Notes under the pieces: model-generated
Databases searched by the model: none
What the model saw: only the letters and a program-made list of their open reading frames with translations
Told to the model about the DNA's origin: nothing
Made by a program: the position numbers and the translations under genes
In this document: piece after piece, positions 25,797 to 35,717 of the stretch
How the letters are laid out: each line of letters starts with the position of its first letter
Numbering within the stretch: the stretch's first letter is position 1
Source: QQWI01 sp964522015
GTDB taxonomy: Bacteria; Bacillota; Clostridia; Peptostreptococcales; Acidaminobacteraceae
Length of the DNA: 64,000 nt
Assembly: GCA_964522015.1 (NCBI GenBank)
Contig: CAZFST010000007.1
Location: 75,410 to 139,409 of the forward strand
Reading direction: 5' to 3'

Positions 25797-28700
25797 TTAG
25801 TAAACAGTAGTGGTTGTTAGTTCATCCATTTCATCGCTAACATCGATGGCAATATCCCGATAACGTCTCATGCCCGTTCCAGCAGGAATCAACTTACCAA
25901 TGATAACATTCTCTTTAAGACCTACCAAACGGTCTTCCTTACCCTTTATTGCTGCTTCAGTCAATACCCGAGTCGTTTCTTGGAATGATGCAGCAGAAAG
26001 GAATGATTCAGTAGCAAGAGAAGCCTTCGTAATACCCAAAATAACACGGGTTCCTGACGCAGGTTCCAAACCTTCTTCTGAAGCAATACGATTTGCTTTT
26101 TCGTACTCTGCAATATTAACCAGAGAACCAGGAATCAACTGAGTGCTGCCGGCTTCTTCCAATTTCACTTTCCCAAGCATTTGCTTAATAATGATTTCGA
26201 TATGTTTATCATCTATATCAACACCTTGTAAACGGTAAACTCTTTGTACTTCAAGTGTGATATAGTCTTGAACACCTTTGACACCAACAATACGCAGGAT
26301 ATCGTGAGGATTGACCGAACCACTTGTTAGAATCGTTCCAGCGTCTACCATATCCCCATCTCGAACTTTAAGTCGCGAACCATAAACGACCTGTGACGAA
26401 ACTTGCTCACCATTATCTGCCGTGATGACCAGTTCACGTTTCTTCTTAGAATCTCTAAAAGAAATTTTACCTGAAATCTCGGCGATTAACGCAAGACCTT
26501 TAGGTTTTCTGGCTTCAAAAAGTTCTTCGACACGGGGAAGACCCTGGGTAATATCGCCACCGGCGACACCGCCCGTATGGAATGTTCTCATTGTAAGCTG
26601 CGTACCAGGCTCACCAATTGACTGAGCCGCAATAATACCAACAGCTTCACCAACATTGACTGGTCTGCCATTTGCTAAGTTTAGACCATAGCATCTAGCA
26701 CAAACACCTTGCTCAGCATCACAAGTCATGACCGAACGAACCATCACTTTAACATGCCCAGCTTTACCAATCTCATTTGCCAAATCAGAATCGACCAATT
26801 GATTTCTATAAGCAATGATTTCACCCGATGCTTTATCAACTAAATCTTCTGCTAAATAACGACCAGTTAAGCGCTCTTCCATTCTTTCAATGACTTCGTT
26901 GCCATCCATAAATGCAGAAACTTCAATGGCCCGTTCTGTTTCACAATCAACTTCACGTACAATGATGTCTTGAGATACGTCAACCAAACGTCTTGTCAAG
27001 TAACCAGAGTCGGCGGTTCTAAGAGCTGTATCCGCAAGACCTTTACGAGCACCAGTTGTGGAGATAAAGTACTCAAGAACTGACAGACCTTCACGGAAAT
27101 TCGAAATGATCGGAATCTCAACCGTTTCGCCCAGTGCATTGGCCATCAGACCACGCATACCCGCTAATTGTCGAATCTGATTCTTAGAGCCACGAGCACC
27201 TGAATAAGCCATAATATTAATATTATTACGTTTTTTCAAGTTCGCCATCAATGCATTGGTAACTTTATCAGTTGTTTCAGTCCATGTAGCGATTACTTTT
27301 TCATGTCTTTCTTCGTCAGATATCAAACCACGTCTGTAAGCCTTTTGGTATTTAGCGACTTCAGCCTGAGCTGAAGCAATAAGCGCAGGCTTCTCTTTTG
27401 GTATAATCATATCCGATACAGAAACCGAAATCGCACCTTGGGTAGAATATTGGAAACCTAGGGTCTTAATATGATCTAACATTTGAGCTGTATTTGTATT
27501 GCCTTTTTTGTGGAAACACTTCGCAATAATACCTTCAAGGGCTTTTTTCGTACATTCAAAATCAACTTCTAAGCCGTACTTATCTTTACGTCTATCGATA
27601 AAGCCAAGATCTTGAGGGATGTTTTCGTTGAAGATGAAACGACCTACCGTACTTTCAACAATTTGACCACCTGGATTTTCTTCCGTGATGAACATTCTTG
27701 TACGTACACGAGCGTGCAGCGTAACGGTTTTGTTGAAGTAAGCCATCAGTAATTCTTCGTAATCCTTAAAGATTGAACCGTTGCCCTTTTCGTCTGGCTC
27801 GCCATCCATTGTAAGATAGTAAGCACCCAGAACCATATCCTGAGTAGGCGTAGTAATTGGCAAACCATCTTTAGGTGCAAGAATATTATTAACAGAAAGC
27901 ATTAAGAATCGGGCTTCTGCCTGAGCTTCTACAGATAAGGGTACGTGGACAGCCATCTGGTCACCGTCGAAGTCAGCATTATAAGCTGTACAAACAAGAG
28001 GATGCAGACGAATCGCTTTACCATCTACCAAAACCGGTTCGAAAGCTTGGATACCTAGTCTATGAAGTGTCGGTGCACGGTTCAGCAAAACTGGATGCTC
28101 TTTAATAACATCTTCTACAATATCCCAAACTTCAGGTCTTGCACGTTCAACCATACGCTTAGCACTTTTAATATTATGAACATAACCATCTTGTACAAGT
28201 CGCTTCATAACAAAAGGCTTAAATAGTTCTAAAGCCATTGTCTTAGGCAGACCACACTGATAAAACTTAAGTTCAGGACCGACAACGATAACCGAACGAC
28301 CAGAATAGTCAACTCGTTTACCCAAAAGGTTTTGTCTGAATCGTCCTTGCTTACCTTTAAGCATGTCTGACAGAGATTTTAAAGGTCTGTTACCAGGGCC
28401 AGTTACCGGTCTACCACGACGGCCGTTATCAATCAGCGCATCAACCGCTTCTTGAAGCATCCGTTTTTCATTGCGGCAAATGATATCTGGTGCTCCTAAT
28501 TCAAGCAATCTCTTCAAACGGTTATTTCTATTGATTACACGTCTATAAAGGTCATTCAAGTCAGAAGTGGCAAAACGACCACCATCTAATTGAACCATTG
28601 GACGAAGATCCGGTGGAATAACAGGAACAACATCTAGTATCATCCAAGACGGATTATTGCCCGACTGAATAAATGCTTCAGCAACCTCAAGTCTTCTAAC

Positions 28701-29315
28701 AGCCTTAACTTTCTTTTGACCTGAACTATCCTTCAAACGAGCACGTAGCTCTTTTGACAATTGATCCAAATCAAGATCGTCTAAAATTTGCTTAACTGCT
28801 TCTGCACCCATTCCAGCTTTAAAACCATTGCCATACTTCTCACGATGCTCAGAGTACTCAGCTTCAGTGAGAATTTGCTTATGGCTCAAAGATGTTTCTC
28901 CTGGGTTCGTTACAATATAAGAAGCAAAATAAAGAACTTTCTCTAACGCTCTTGGTGACATGTCCAACAAGATACCCATTTTAGATGGGATACCCTTAAA
29001 ATACCAGATATGTGACACAGGAGCTGCTAATTCGATGTGCCCCATACGCTCACGACGAACCTTAGCCTTCGTGACTTCAACGCCACAACGATCACATATG
29101 ACGCCTTTATAGCGAACGCGCTTGTATTTACCACAATGACATTCCCAGTCCTTTGTAGGCCCGAAAATTTTCTCGCAGAACAAACCTTCTTTTTCTGGCT
29201 TCAACGTTCTATAGTTAATTGTTTCTGGTTTCTTGACTTCACCTTTAGACCATTGTCTCATCTTGTCCGGAGAAGCAAGTCCAATTTTTATCGAATCAAA
29301 ATTATTAAATTCCAA
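25797..29315 (-). CDS. rpoC: DNA-directed RNA polymerase subunit beta'
   Basis: The 1172-residue subunit starts at TTG 29315 after AAGGGAG. It has the zinc ribbon CHCGKYKRVRYKGVICDRC, the invariant catalytic NADFDGDQMAVH with three Asp that bind the active-site Mg, the trigger loop region AQSIGEPGTQLTMRTFHTGG and a second Cys4 site (CDAEQGVCARCYG). Length is usual for Clostridia. Confidence 0.98.
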   Translation of the reverse strand: MEFNNFDSIKIGLASPDKMRQWSKGEVKKPETINYRTLKPEKEGLFCEKIFGPTKDWECHCGKYKRVRYKGVICDRCGVEVTKAKVRRERMGHIELAAPVSHIWYFKGIPSKMGILLDMSPRALEKVLYFASYIVTNPGETSLSHKQILTEAEYSEHREKYGNGFKAGMGAEAVKQILDDLDLDQLSKELRARLKDSSGQKKVKAVRRLEVAEAFIQSGNNPSWMILDVVPVIPPDLRPMVQLDGGRFATSDLNDLYRRVINRNNRLKRLLELGAPDIICRNEKRMLQEAVDALIDNGRRGRPVTGPGNRPLKSLSDMLKGKQGRFRQNLLGKRVDYSGRSVIVVGPELKFYQCGLPKTMALELFKPFVMKRLVQDGYVHNIKSAKRMVERARPEVWDIVEDVIKEHPVLLNRAPTLHRLGIQAFEPVLVDGKAIRLHPLVCTAYNADFDGDQMAVHVPLSVEAQAEARFLMLSVNNILAPKDGLPITTPTQDMVLGAYYLTMDGEPDEKGNGSIFKDYEELLMAYFNKTVTLHARVRTRMFITEENPGGQIVESTVGRFIFNENIPQDLGFIDRRKDKYGLEVDFECTKKALEGIIAKCFHKKGNTNTAQMLDHIKTLGFQYSTQGAISVSVSDMIIPKEKPALIASAQAEVAKYQKAYRRGLISDEERHEKVIATWTETTDKVTNALMANLKKRNNINIMAYSGARGSKNQIRQLAGMRGLMANALGETVEIPIISNFREGLSVLEYFISTTGARKGLADTALRTADSGYLTRRLVDVSQDIIVREVDCETERAIEVSAFMDGNEVIERMEERLTGRYLAEDLVDKASGEIIAYRNQLVDSDLANEIGKAGHVKVMVRSVMTCDAEQGVCARCYGLNLANGRPVNVGEAVGIIAAQSIGEPGTQLTMRTFHTGGVAGGDITQGLPRVEELFEARKPKGLALIAEISGKISFRDSKKKRELVITADNGEQVSSQVVYGSRLKVRDGDMVDAGTILTSGSVNPHDILRIVGVKGVQDYITLEVQRVYRLQGVDIDDKHIEIIIKQMLGKVKLEEAGSTQLIPGSLVNIAEYEKANRIASEEGLEPASGTRVILGITKASLATESFLSAASFQETTRVLTEAAIKGKEDRLVGLKENVIIGKLIPAGTGMRRYRDIAIDVSDEMDELTTTTVY

Positions 29316-29393
29316 GGGTGTTACGCTCCCTTCTTTTTAACTTTCGCAAGCTTTAAGGCAGGCGCTCACGCCGAGCGCCCACTCGTATCAGTG

Positions 29394-32300
29394 TTACATT
29401 AAAAAGTCGTCGCTTTCGCTGTCTTCATCAAACGCAAGGTCTTCTTCATCTTCATCAGCGATTTCATCTTTTTCAGTATCGTCAATAAAGGTACCTGTCT
29501 CTTCGACAACGAGTTCATCGTACTCCTGAACATCTTCTAAATCCTCTTCAATTTCCAATTCGCCTTCGTCATCACGCATGACTTTTACATCTAATGCCAG
29601 TGACTGCAACTCCTTGATAAGAACTTTAAATGATTCAGGAACCCCTGGTTCTGGAATATTTTCACCTTTAACAATTGCCTCATAAGCTTTAACACGACCA
29701 ACAACGTCATCCGACTTAACCGTCAGAATTTCTTGCAACGTATACGCGGCACCATATGCTTCAAGGGCCCAAACCTCCATCTCACCAAAACGCTGACCAC
29801 CAAACTGTGCTTTACCGCCAAGTGGCTGTTGCGTTACCAATGAGTAAGGTCCTGTTGAACGGGCATGAAGCTTATCATCAACCAAGTGATGCAGTTTTAA
29901 CATATACATGTAACCAACTGTAACGCGATTATCCATGGCTTCGCCAGTACGACCATCTCTGACCACTAGTTTACCGTCGGTTGGGTAACCTGCCTCTCCT
30001 AAGAGCTCCATGATTCGGCTTTCACGGGCGCCGTCAAATACTGGCGTGGCAACATACCAGCCCAGTTTTTTAGCCGCCAGGCCTAAATGGATCTCGAGAA
30101 CCTGACCGATGTTCATACGAGAAGGAACGCCCAGTGGATTCAAACAAATTTGAATTGGTGTACCATCATCTAAGAATGGCATATCTTCAATTGGAAGGAT
30201 TTTTGAAATAACACCCTTATTACCATGACGACCGGCCATCTTATCACCGACATTTATTTTACGTTTTTTAGCGATATAAACACGGACAAGAATATTAACA
30301 CCAGGAGAAAGCTCATCGCCATTCTCACGGGTAAAGACCTTAACATCAACGATTATACCATTCTCACCATGGGGAACACGTAAAGACGTATCACGAACTT
30401 CACGGGCTTTTTCACCAAAGATAGCGCGAAGAAGTCTTTCTTCAGCCGTTAACTCTGTCTCACCCTTAGGTGTTACTTTACCAACCATAATATCACTTGG
30501 ATTGACTTCAGCACCGATGCGAATAATACCGCGATCGTTAAGATTTTTCAGTGCATCTTCACCGACATTTGGAATATCTCGAGTGATTTCTTCTGGTCCA
30601 AGCTTAGTATCTCTGGCTTCTGATTCATATTCTTCAATGTGTATAGACGACAGAATGTCATCTTTAACAAGTTCTTCACTTAAAAGTATAGCATCCTCGT
30701 AGTTGTAACCTTCCCATGCCATGAAGGCTACAAGGAGATTGGCACCAAGAGCGATTTCACCAAACTGAGTGGATGGACCATCAGCAATAACTTCGCCAGC
30801 AACTACAGCATCGCCTTTATTTACAATTGGACGCTGATTAATACAAGTACCTTGGTTTGAACGCTTAAATTTCAACAACTTATAACGTTCTTTTGTCTTT
30901 TGATTTGTACGAATGACGATTTCTTCAGAAGTAACCGATTCTACAATACCATCAGATCCAGCGCGAACAATGGCACCAGAGTCAAGACCAGCAAGGTATT
31001 CCATACCAGTACCAATAATAGGCGCTTGTGCTTTAACCAATGGAACCGCCTGACGTTGCATGTTCGAACCCATCAGGGCACGGTTAGCATCGTCATTCTC
31101 AAGAAACGGAATCATAGATGTCGCAACAGAAACCATTTGCTGTGCAGCGATTTCCATATAGTCGATTTCTGCAGCAGGGAATTCTGCAATTTCCGCTTTT
31201 CTTCGACCCACTAAGCGTTCTTTGACAAACTTGCCATCTGGTCCAATCAACTCTGTTGCTGGAACAACGGTGGCACGTTCCTCAATATCAGCTGTAATAA
31301 ACACGATTTCAGTTGTGACAATACCCGTTTCTGGGTCCACAATCCGATAAGGCGATTCAATAAAGCCGTATTCATTAATGCGAGCAAAGATACTTAAGTT
31401 ACCGATAAGGCCGATATTAGGTCCCTCAGGGGTCTCAATCGGACACATACGACCATAATGGGAGTGATGGACGTCTCGAACTTCAAAGCCCGCACGTTCT
31501 CTAGAGAGACCACCCGGTCCAAGTGCTGATAAACGACGTTTATTAGTCAATTCAGCAAGTGGATTTGTTTGATCCATAAATTGTGATAGCTGTGAGCTGC
31601 CAAAGAATTCTTTAATTGCAGCAGCTACTGGTCGGATATTAATCAAGGCCTGTGGTGTGATTGAATCCATGTCCTGTATGGTCATACGCTCACGAACAAC
31701 ACGCTCCATACGAGACAAACCGATTCTAAATTGGTTTTGTAATAGCTCACCAACAGAACGGATACGACGATTACCAAGGTGATCGATATCATCAGTATTG
31801 CCTAAACCGTGTGGCATATTTAAAATGTAACTGATTGAAGCTATAATATCATCAATCAAGATATTTTTTGGAACCAGTTCATTCTTGCGCTCAGCGATAA
31901 GATTTTGTCTTTCTTTTACATCATCTGTTGCAGCAAGAATTTCTTTCAAAACAGGATAATAAACTTTATGTTCAATTTTCGAATTACCAATATCCATGAA
32001 CTTCGTAATGTCAACAAACTGGTTACCGATAACCTTAACCACTTTATCATCATTGCCGAATACATGAACAAATCGTAAGCCTGTATCATCGATTTCAAAA
32101 GCTTTTTTACGGGTAATGACCTGACCTTCAGCAACGATGACTTCTCCTGTGTGAGGAGAGATAATAGGTTCTGCAGCCACTCGACCATCGATACGATTAG
32201 ATAATGATAATTTTCGCGTGAATTTATAACGACCAACTCTTGCAAGGTCATATCTTTTAGGATCAAAAAAGAGAGAATTTAGCAAACCATTGGCACTGTC

Positions 32301-33041
32301 AACAGTTGGTGGTTCACCTGGTCTTAGCTTTTTATAGACTTCAAGCAAACCCTCTTCTTGAGATGATGAACTATCCTTATCTAAAGTTCTCATAAGACGT
32401 TCGTCTTCACCAAAAAGCTCTAGAATTGCTTGATCGCTGCCTATACCAAGGGCTCTAGCAAGGACAGTAACAGGCAATTTACGAGTTCTGTCAATTCTAA
32501 CAGAAACGATTTCGTTGGAATCCGTTTCGTATTCCAACCATGCACCACGATTTGGAATGACAGTAGTAGCAAACAATTTTGTTCCCGATTTATCAATGGA
32601 CTCCACATAATAAGGACCTGGGGATCTAACAAGCTGAGAAACAATTACACGCTCAGCACCATTAATAATAAATGTCCCTTTTTCAGTCATCAGTGGGAAG
32701 TCGCCCATGAAAACCTTTTGTTCTTTTACTTCGCCTGTTTCTTTGTTGATAAAACGTAATTGCACCTTGAGAGGAACTGCGTAATTTGTATCGCGTTCTT
32801 TACACTCTTCAACATCATACTTTGGGGTCATCTCGAGTTCATAATCAACAAACTCTAAAATCAAATTGCCCGTGTAGTCTTGAATTGGTGAAATATCTTG
32901 AAAAGCTTCCATGAGCCCTTCTTCAATAAACCATCCATAAGACTTTTTCTGAACCTCAATAAGGTTCGGTGTTTCTAACAGCTGTTCCACATTGGAGAAG
33001 CTCATGCGTGTTCTTCTACCCAATTGTATTGGTTGCGGCAT
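29394..33041 (-). CDS. rpoB: DNA-directed RNA polymerase subunit beta
   Basis: The 1215-residue subunit has the rifampicin pocket SSQLSQFMDQTNPLAEL followed by TNKRRLSALGPGGLSRE. The residue equivalent to E. coli His526 is Asn here (Asn500, codon 31542-31544). The C terminus is a strongly acidic tail (EIADEDEEDLAFDEDSESDD). It has its own sigma-A promoter, so rpoBC can be expressed apart from rplKAJL. Confidence 0.98.
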   Translation of the reverse strand: MPQPIQLGRRTRMSFSNVEQLLETPNLIEVQKKSYGWFIEEGLMEAFQDISPIQDYTGNLILEFVDYELEMTPKYDVEECKERDTNYAVPLKVQLRFINKETGEVKEQKVFMGDFPLMTEKGTFIINGAERVIVSQLVRSPGPYYVESIDKSGTKLFATTVIPNRGAWLEYETDSNEIVSVRIDRTRKLPVTVLARALGIGSDQAILELFGEDERLMRTLDKDSSSSQEEGLLEVYKKLRPGEPPTVDSANGLLNSLFFDPKRYDLARVGRYKFTRKLSLSNRIDGRVAAEPIISPHTGEVIVAEGQVITRKKAFEIDDTGLRFVHVFGNDDKVVKVIGNQFVDITKFMDIGNSKIEHKVYYPVLKEILAATDDVKERQNLIAERKNELVPKNILIDDIIASISYILNMPHGLGNTDDIDHLGNRRIRSVGELLQNQFRIGLSRMERVVRERMTIQDMDSITPQALINIRPVAAAIKEFFGSSQLSQFMDQTNPLAELTNKRRLSALGPGGLSRERAGFEVRDVHHSHYGRMCPIETPEGPNIGLIGNLSIFARINEYGFIESPYRIVDPETGIVTTEIVFITADIEERATVVPATELIGPDGKFVKERLVGRRKAEIAEFPAAEIDYMEIAAQQMVSVATSMIPFLENDDANRALMGSNMQRQAVPLVKAQAPIIGTGMEYLAGLDSGAIVRAGSDGIVESVTSEEIVIRTNQKTKERYKLLKFKRSNQGTCINQRPIVNKGDAVVAGEVIADGPSTQFGEIALGANLLVAFMAWEGYNYEDAILLSEELVKDDILSSIHIEEYESEARDTKLGPEEITRDIPNVGEDALKNLNDRGIIRIGAEVNPSDIMVGKVTPKGETELTAEERLLRAIFGEKAREVRDTSLRVPHGENGIIVDVKVFTRENGDELSPGVNILVRVYIAKKRKINVGDKMAGRHGNKGVISKILPIEDMPFLDDGTPIQICLNPLGVPSRMNIGQVLEIHLGLAAKKLGWYVATPVFDGARESRIMELLGEAGYPTDGKLVVRDGRTGEAMDNRVTVGYMYMLKLHHLVDDKLHARSTGPYSLVTQQPLGGKAQFGGQRFGEMEVWALEAYGAAYTLQEILTVKSDDVVGRVKAYEAIVKGENIPEPGVPESFKVLIKELQSLALDVKVMRDDEGELEIEEDLEDVQEYDELVVEETGTFIDDTEKDEIADEDEEDLAFDEDSESDDFLM

Positions 33042-33240
33042 GCAAATTCACCCCTTGTCTTAATCCGCCAGTCCCTTTAGGAAAGGCTACTATGTTAAAG
33101 AAATGTAACACATCTTTAATAAACTTGTAACAATCCACGCAAGTGTTCAAATAGCTTAGTTCTTGTCCATTGTTCTGTCTTCTCGACTCTTTAACACACA
33201 AAAATAAGACTACTTCACCACTCTAGTCCACACTTATGGC
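33042..33240 (-). other. Leader of rpoB
   Basis: About 200 nt lie between the rpoB promoter and its start codon. Only short imperfect hairpins are seen, such as TTAAAG...CTTTAA near 33095-33120 and CCTTT-N4-AAAGG near 33070-33085. I recognise no known riboswitch. Confidence 0.4.
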
Positions 33241-33248
33241 ATTTTAGT

Positions 33249-33277
33249 ATGATATCACACCTATTTCGATGCGTCAA
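33249..33277 (-). promoter_or_regulatory. Sigma-A promoter of rpoBC
   Basis: TTGACG (33272-33277) and TATCAT (33249-33254) with a 17-bp spacer. AT-rich palindromic repeats abut the -35 box. Confidence 0.75.
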
Positions 33278-33279
33278 GA

Positions 33280-33340
33280 GAATTTATTTGATAAATTCTA
33301 CTGAAATTTATTTAATAAATTCTATTGCGAATTTATTATA
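33280..33340. repeat. AT-rich palindromic repeats upstream of the rpoB promoter
   Basis: Two near-identical palindromes, GAATTTAT-ttg-ATAAATTC (33280-33298) and GAAATTTATTTAATAAATTC (about 33303-33322), and a half copy (33329-33340) recur at about 24-bp spacing directly upstream of the -35 box. They could act as UP elements or as an operator. Confidence 0.65.
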
Positions 33341-33351
33341 CAAATTTGGAC

Positions 33352-33383
33352 ATAAAAAAGAACGACTCTTTCGAGTCGTTCTT
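33352..33383 (-). terminator. Terminator of rplJL
   Basis: AAGAACGACTC and GAGTCGTTCTT form an 11-bp stem with a 4-nt loop followed by TTTTTTATG on the minus strand, 20 bp after the rplL stop. Confidence 0.9.
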
Positions 33384-33402
33384 AAACAATGATGGGTCGA
33401 AC

Positions 33403-33765
33403 TTATTTAAGTTCTACGTTTGCGCCAGCTTCTTCAAGCTTAGCTTTCATTGCTTCTGCTTCTTCTTTAGTCAGACCTTCTTTAAGTGTGCTTGGCGCGT
33501 TATCAACAACGTCTTTTGCTTCTTTCAAGCCAAGACCAGTCAATTCACGAACAACTTTGATAACGTTGATTTTCTTTTCGCCAGCGCTAGCAAGGATAAC
33601 GTCAAACTCAGTTTTTTCTTCTACTTCAGCAACAGCACCTGCACCAGCAGCAGCTACAGGAGCAGCAGCAGATACGCCAAACTCTTCTTCACAAGCTTTA
33701 ACAAGCTCATTCAATTCAAGAACAGTCATCGCTTTGACTGCTTCAATAATTTGATCTTTAGTCAT
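33403..33765 (-). CDS. rplL: 50S ribosomal protein L7/L12
   Basis: The 120-residue stalk protein has the N-terminal dimerisation domain, an Ala-rich hinge (residues 35-50, AAPVAAAGAGA) and the globular C-terminal domain with KINVIKVVRELTGLGLKEAK that recruits translational GTPases. It is the last gene of the L10 operon. Confidence 0.98.
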   Translation of the reverse strand: MTKDQIIEAVKAMTVLELNELVKACEEEFGVSAAAPVAAAGAGAVAEVEEKTEFDVILASAGEKKINVIKVVRELTGLGLKEAKDVVDNAPSTLKEGLTKEEAEAMKAKLEEAGANVELK

Positions 33766-33794
33766 TGGACACCTCCGGGTAATTTAAGGGTTAA

Positions 33795-34292
33795 TTAAGC
33801 TTGTTGCTCTTTTTGCTCTGCAATATTTGACAACAAATAAGCAAAGTTTGCAATTGGTGCATTGAAACTACCAAGTAATTTCCCGATGAGAACTTCTTTA
33901 CTTGGAATGTTCGCAACTTCTTGAATGCCTTCAAGATTGAAGTAACGGCCTTCAACTACGCCCGCTTTTAATTGAAGCGTCTTAGCTTTAGTCGTCATTT
34001 CTTTGATTACTTTTGCTGGCTTAATTGGATCATCATAACCAAAAGCAAATGCATTTGGTCCTGTAAGATCATTGGCCAATGCTTCGAAGGCTGTACCTTC
34101 AGCTGCACGTTTTACTAAGTTGTTTTTATAAACTTTGTAATCGACACCAGCAGCACGGCATGCATTTCTAAGCTCTGTTGCTTGTTCCACGTTAATACCT
34201 TTGTAATCAACCAAGACTACTGATTGAGCACGATCAAGTTTCGCGCGAATTTCAGCAACTACTACTTTTTTAAGCTCGAAATTCTTAGACAT
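33795..34292 (-). CDS. rplJ: 50S ribosomal protein L10
   Basis: The 165-residue stalk base protein anchors L7/L12 dimers. It contains VVLVDYKGINVEQATELR and YKVYKNNLVKRAAEG. In bacteria the L10(L12) complex binds its own leader to repress the operon; a matching leader lies directly upstream. Confidence 0.97.
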   Translation of the reverse strand: MSKNFELKKVVVAEIRAKLDRAQSVVLVDYKGINVEQATELRNACRAAGVDYKVYKNNLVKRAAEGTAFEALANDLTGPNAFAFGYDDPIKPAKVIKEMTTKAKTLQLKAGVVEGRYFNLEGIQEVANIPSKEVLIGKLLGSFNAPIANFAYLLSNIAEQKEQQA

Positions 34293-34318
34293 CTGTCCAC
34301 CTCCTTGTTTCTATTCAG

Positions 34319-34440
34319 TAAAAAACCCCTTTGCTTTGACAAAGAGGCAGTCTAATTCATCTATCACAGAAAGAGAATTAACACTAGTCTCGGTAGGATT
34401 TTTAAGCAATTGCCCCTACTGTCTACGGCTGGTTTTTCAC
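34319..34440 (-). ncRNA. L10 leader with attenuator terminator
   Basis: The transcript between the rplJ promoter and rplJ contains the L10-leader type sequence (CTACCGAGACTAG...TTAGACTGCC) and ends with a terminator CCTCTTTG/CAAAGGGG (34326-34347) plus a T run (34319-34325). This is the known autoregulatory leader class bound by L10; I identified it by eye. Confidence 0.75.
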
Positions 34441-34446
34441 TAGGAA

Positions 34447-34475
34447 AGTATATCAACGAGAAAGTGTTATGTCAA
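34447..34475 (-). promoter_or_regulatory. Sigma-A promoter of rplJL
   Basis: A perfect TTGACA (34470-34475), 17-bp spacer and TATACT (34447-34452) precede the L10 leader. Confidence 0.85.
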
Positions 34476-34498
34476 CACAATCTCCCATTGTTATTTGT

Positions 34499-35191
34499 TT
34501 AAAATTTTGCTGCGTTGAGCTTAACACCAGGGCTCATTGTGCTTGCAATTGTAACACTTCTCAAGTAAGTGCCTTTTGCAGCCGATGGTTTAGATTTGAC
34601 AACAGCATCAACTAGTGAAGTCAAGTTTTCTAACAATTGCTCGTTAGCGAATGACAACTTCCCAATTGGGCAGTGAACGATATTTTGCTTGTCAAGTCTG
34701 AATTCAACCTTACCAGCTTTGATCTCTCTGACTGCACGCTCAACATCAAATGAAACAGTTCCTGATTTAGGGTTTGGCATAAGTCCTTTAGGACCAAGCA
34801 CACGACCCAAACGTCCAACAAGACCCATCATGTCTGGAGTAGCTACGATTACATCGAAGTCAAACCAGTTTTCCTTTTGGATTTTGTCGATCATGTCTTC
34901 AGCACCGACGAATTCAGCGCCAGCGTTTTGTGCCTCGATCGCTTTATCACCTTTGGCAATAACCAAAACGCGCTTAGTTTTACCTGTTCCGTGTGGTAAA
35001 ACCATTGCACCACGCACTTGTTGATCTGCGTGACGTCCATCTACACCAAGTTTAATGTGCAGTTCAACTGATTCATCAAACTTAGCTGATTTAAAAGTTT
35101 TAAGCACTTTGATCGCTTCTTCTGCATCATGCAGTCTAAGCTTTTCGAATGCTTTAATGTTATCCTGATGTTTCTTTCCAGCTTTAGCCAT
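34499..35191 (-). CDS. rplA: 50S ribosomal protein L1
   Basis: The 230-residue L1-stalk protein assists E-site tRNA release. It contains VDGRHADQQVRGAMVLPHGTG, the GLVGRLGRVLGPKGLMPNPK signature and GTYLRSVTIASTMSPGVKL. It is paired with rplK. Confidence 0.97.
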   Translation of the reverse strand: MAKAGKKHQDNIKAFEKLRLHDAEEAIKVLKTFKSAKFDESVELHIKLGVDGRHADQQVRGAMVLPHGTGKTKRVLVIAKGDKAIEAQNAGAEFVGAEDMIDKIQKENWFDFDVIVATPDMMGLVGRLGRVLGPKGLMPNPKSGTVSFDVERAVREIKAGKVEFRLDKQNIVHCPIGKLSFANEQLLENLTSLVDAVVKSKPSAAKGTYLRSVTIASTMSPGVKLNAAKF

Positions 35192-35251
35192 TTTGTTCCT
35201 CCTTCGTGGTTTTTGGTGGCGAGCCTCCCACTACAATACAAAGCTTTCGCT

Positions 35252-35677
35252 TTATTCTTCTACGACAATACCCATACTTCTAGCTGTACCTGCGATCATA
35301 CTCATCGCAGCTTCAATGCTTGCTGCATTTAAATCTGGCATTTTAACTTCAGCAATTTCTCTAATTTTAGCTTGTGTAATTTTGGCAACCTTTGTTTTGT
35401 TAGGTACGCCAGAACCACTTTCAATACCCACCGCTTTTTTCAACAACACCGCTGCCGGTGGCGTCTTAGTGATGAATGTGAACGATCTATCTTGATAAAT
35501 CGTGATTACTACTGGGATAATGTATCCAAGTTTGTCAGCAGTCTTAGCATTGAATTCTTTACAGAATTGCATAATGTTAACACCGTGTTGACCAAGTGCC
35601 GGACCTACTGGTGGCGCTGGAGTCGCTACACCTGCTGGCAATTGAATTTTTACCATTCCCGTTACTTTTTTAGCCAT
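35252..35677 (-). CDS. rplK: 50S ribosomal protein L11
   Basis: The 141-residue GTPase-centre protein has the proline-rich TPAPPVGPALGQHGVNIMQF, target of thiostrepton-type drugs and needed for RelA activation, and the RNA-binding C-terminal domain. It follows nusG by 40 bp. Confidence 0.97.
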   Translation of the reverse strand: MAKKVTGMVKIQLPAGVATPAPPVGPALGQHGVNIMQFCKEFNAKTADKLGYIIPVVITIYQDRSFTFITKTPPAAVLLKKAVGIESGSGVPNKTKVAKITQAKIREIAEVKMPDLNAASIEAAMSMIAGTARSMGIVVEE

Positions 35678-35717
35678 CGTTGCACCTCCTTATAAAGCCT
35701 AACTTTTTGATGAAAGC

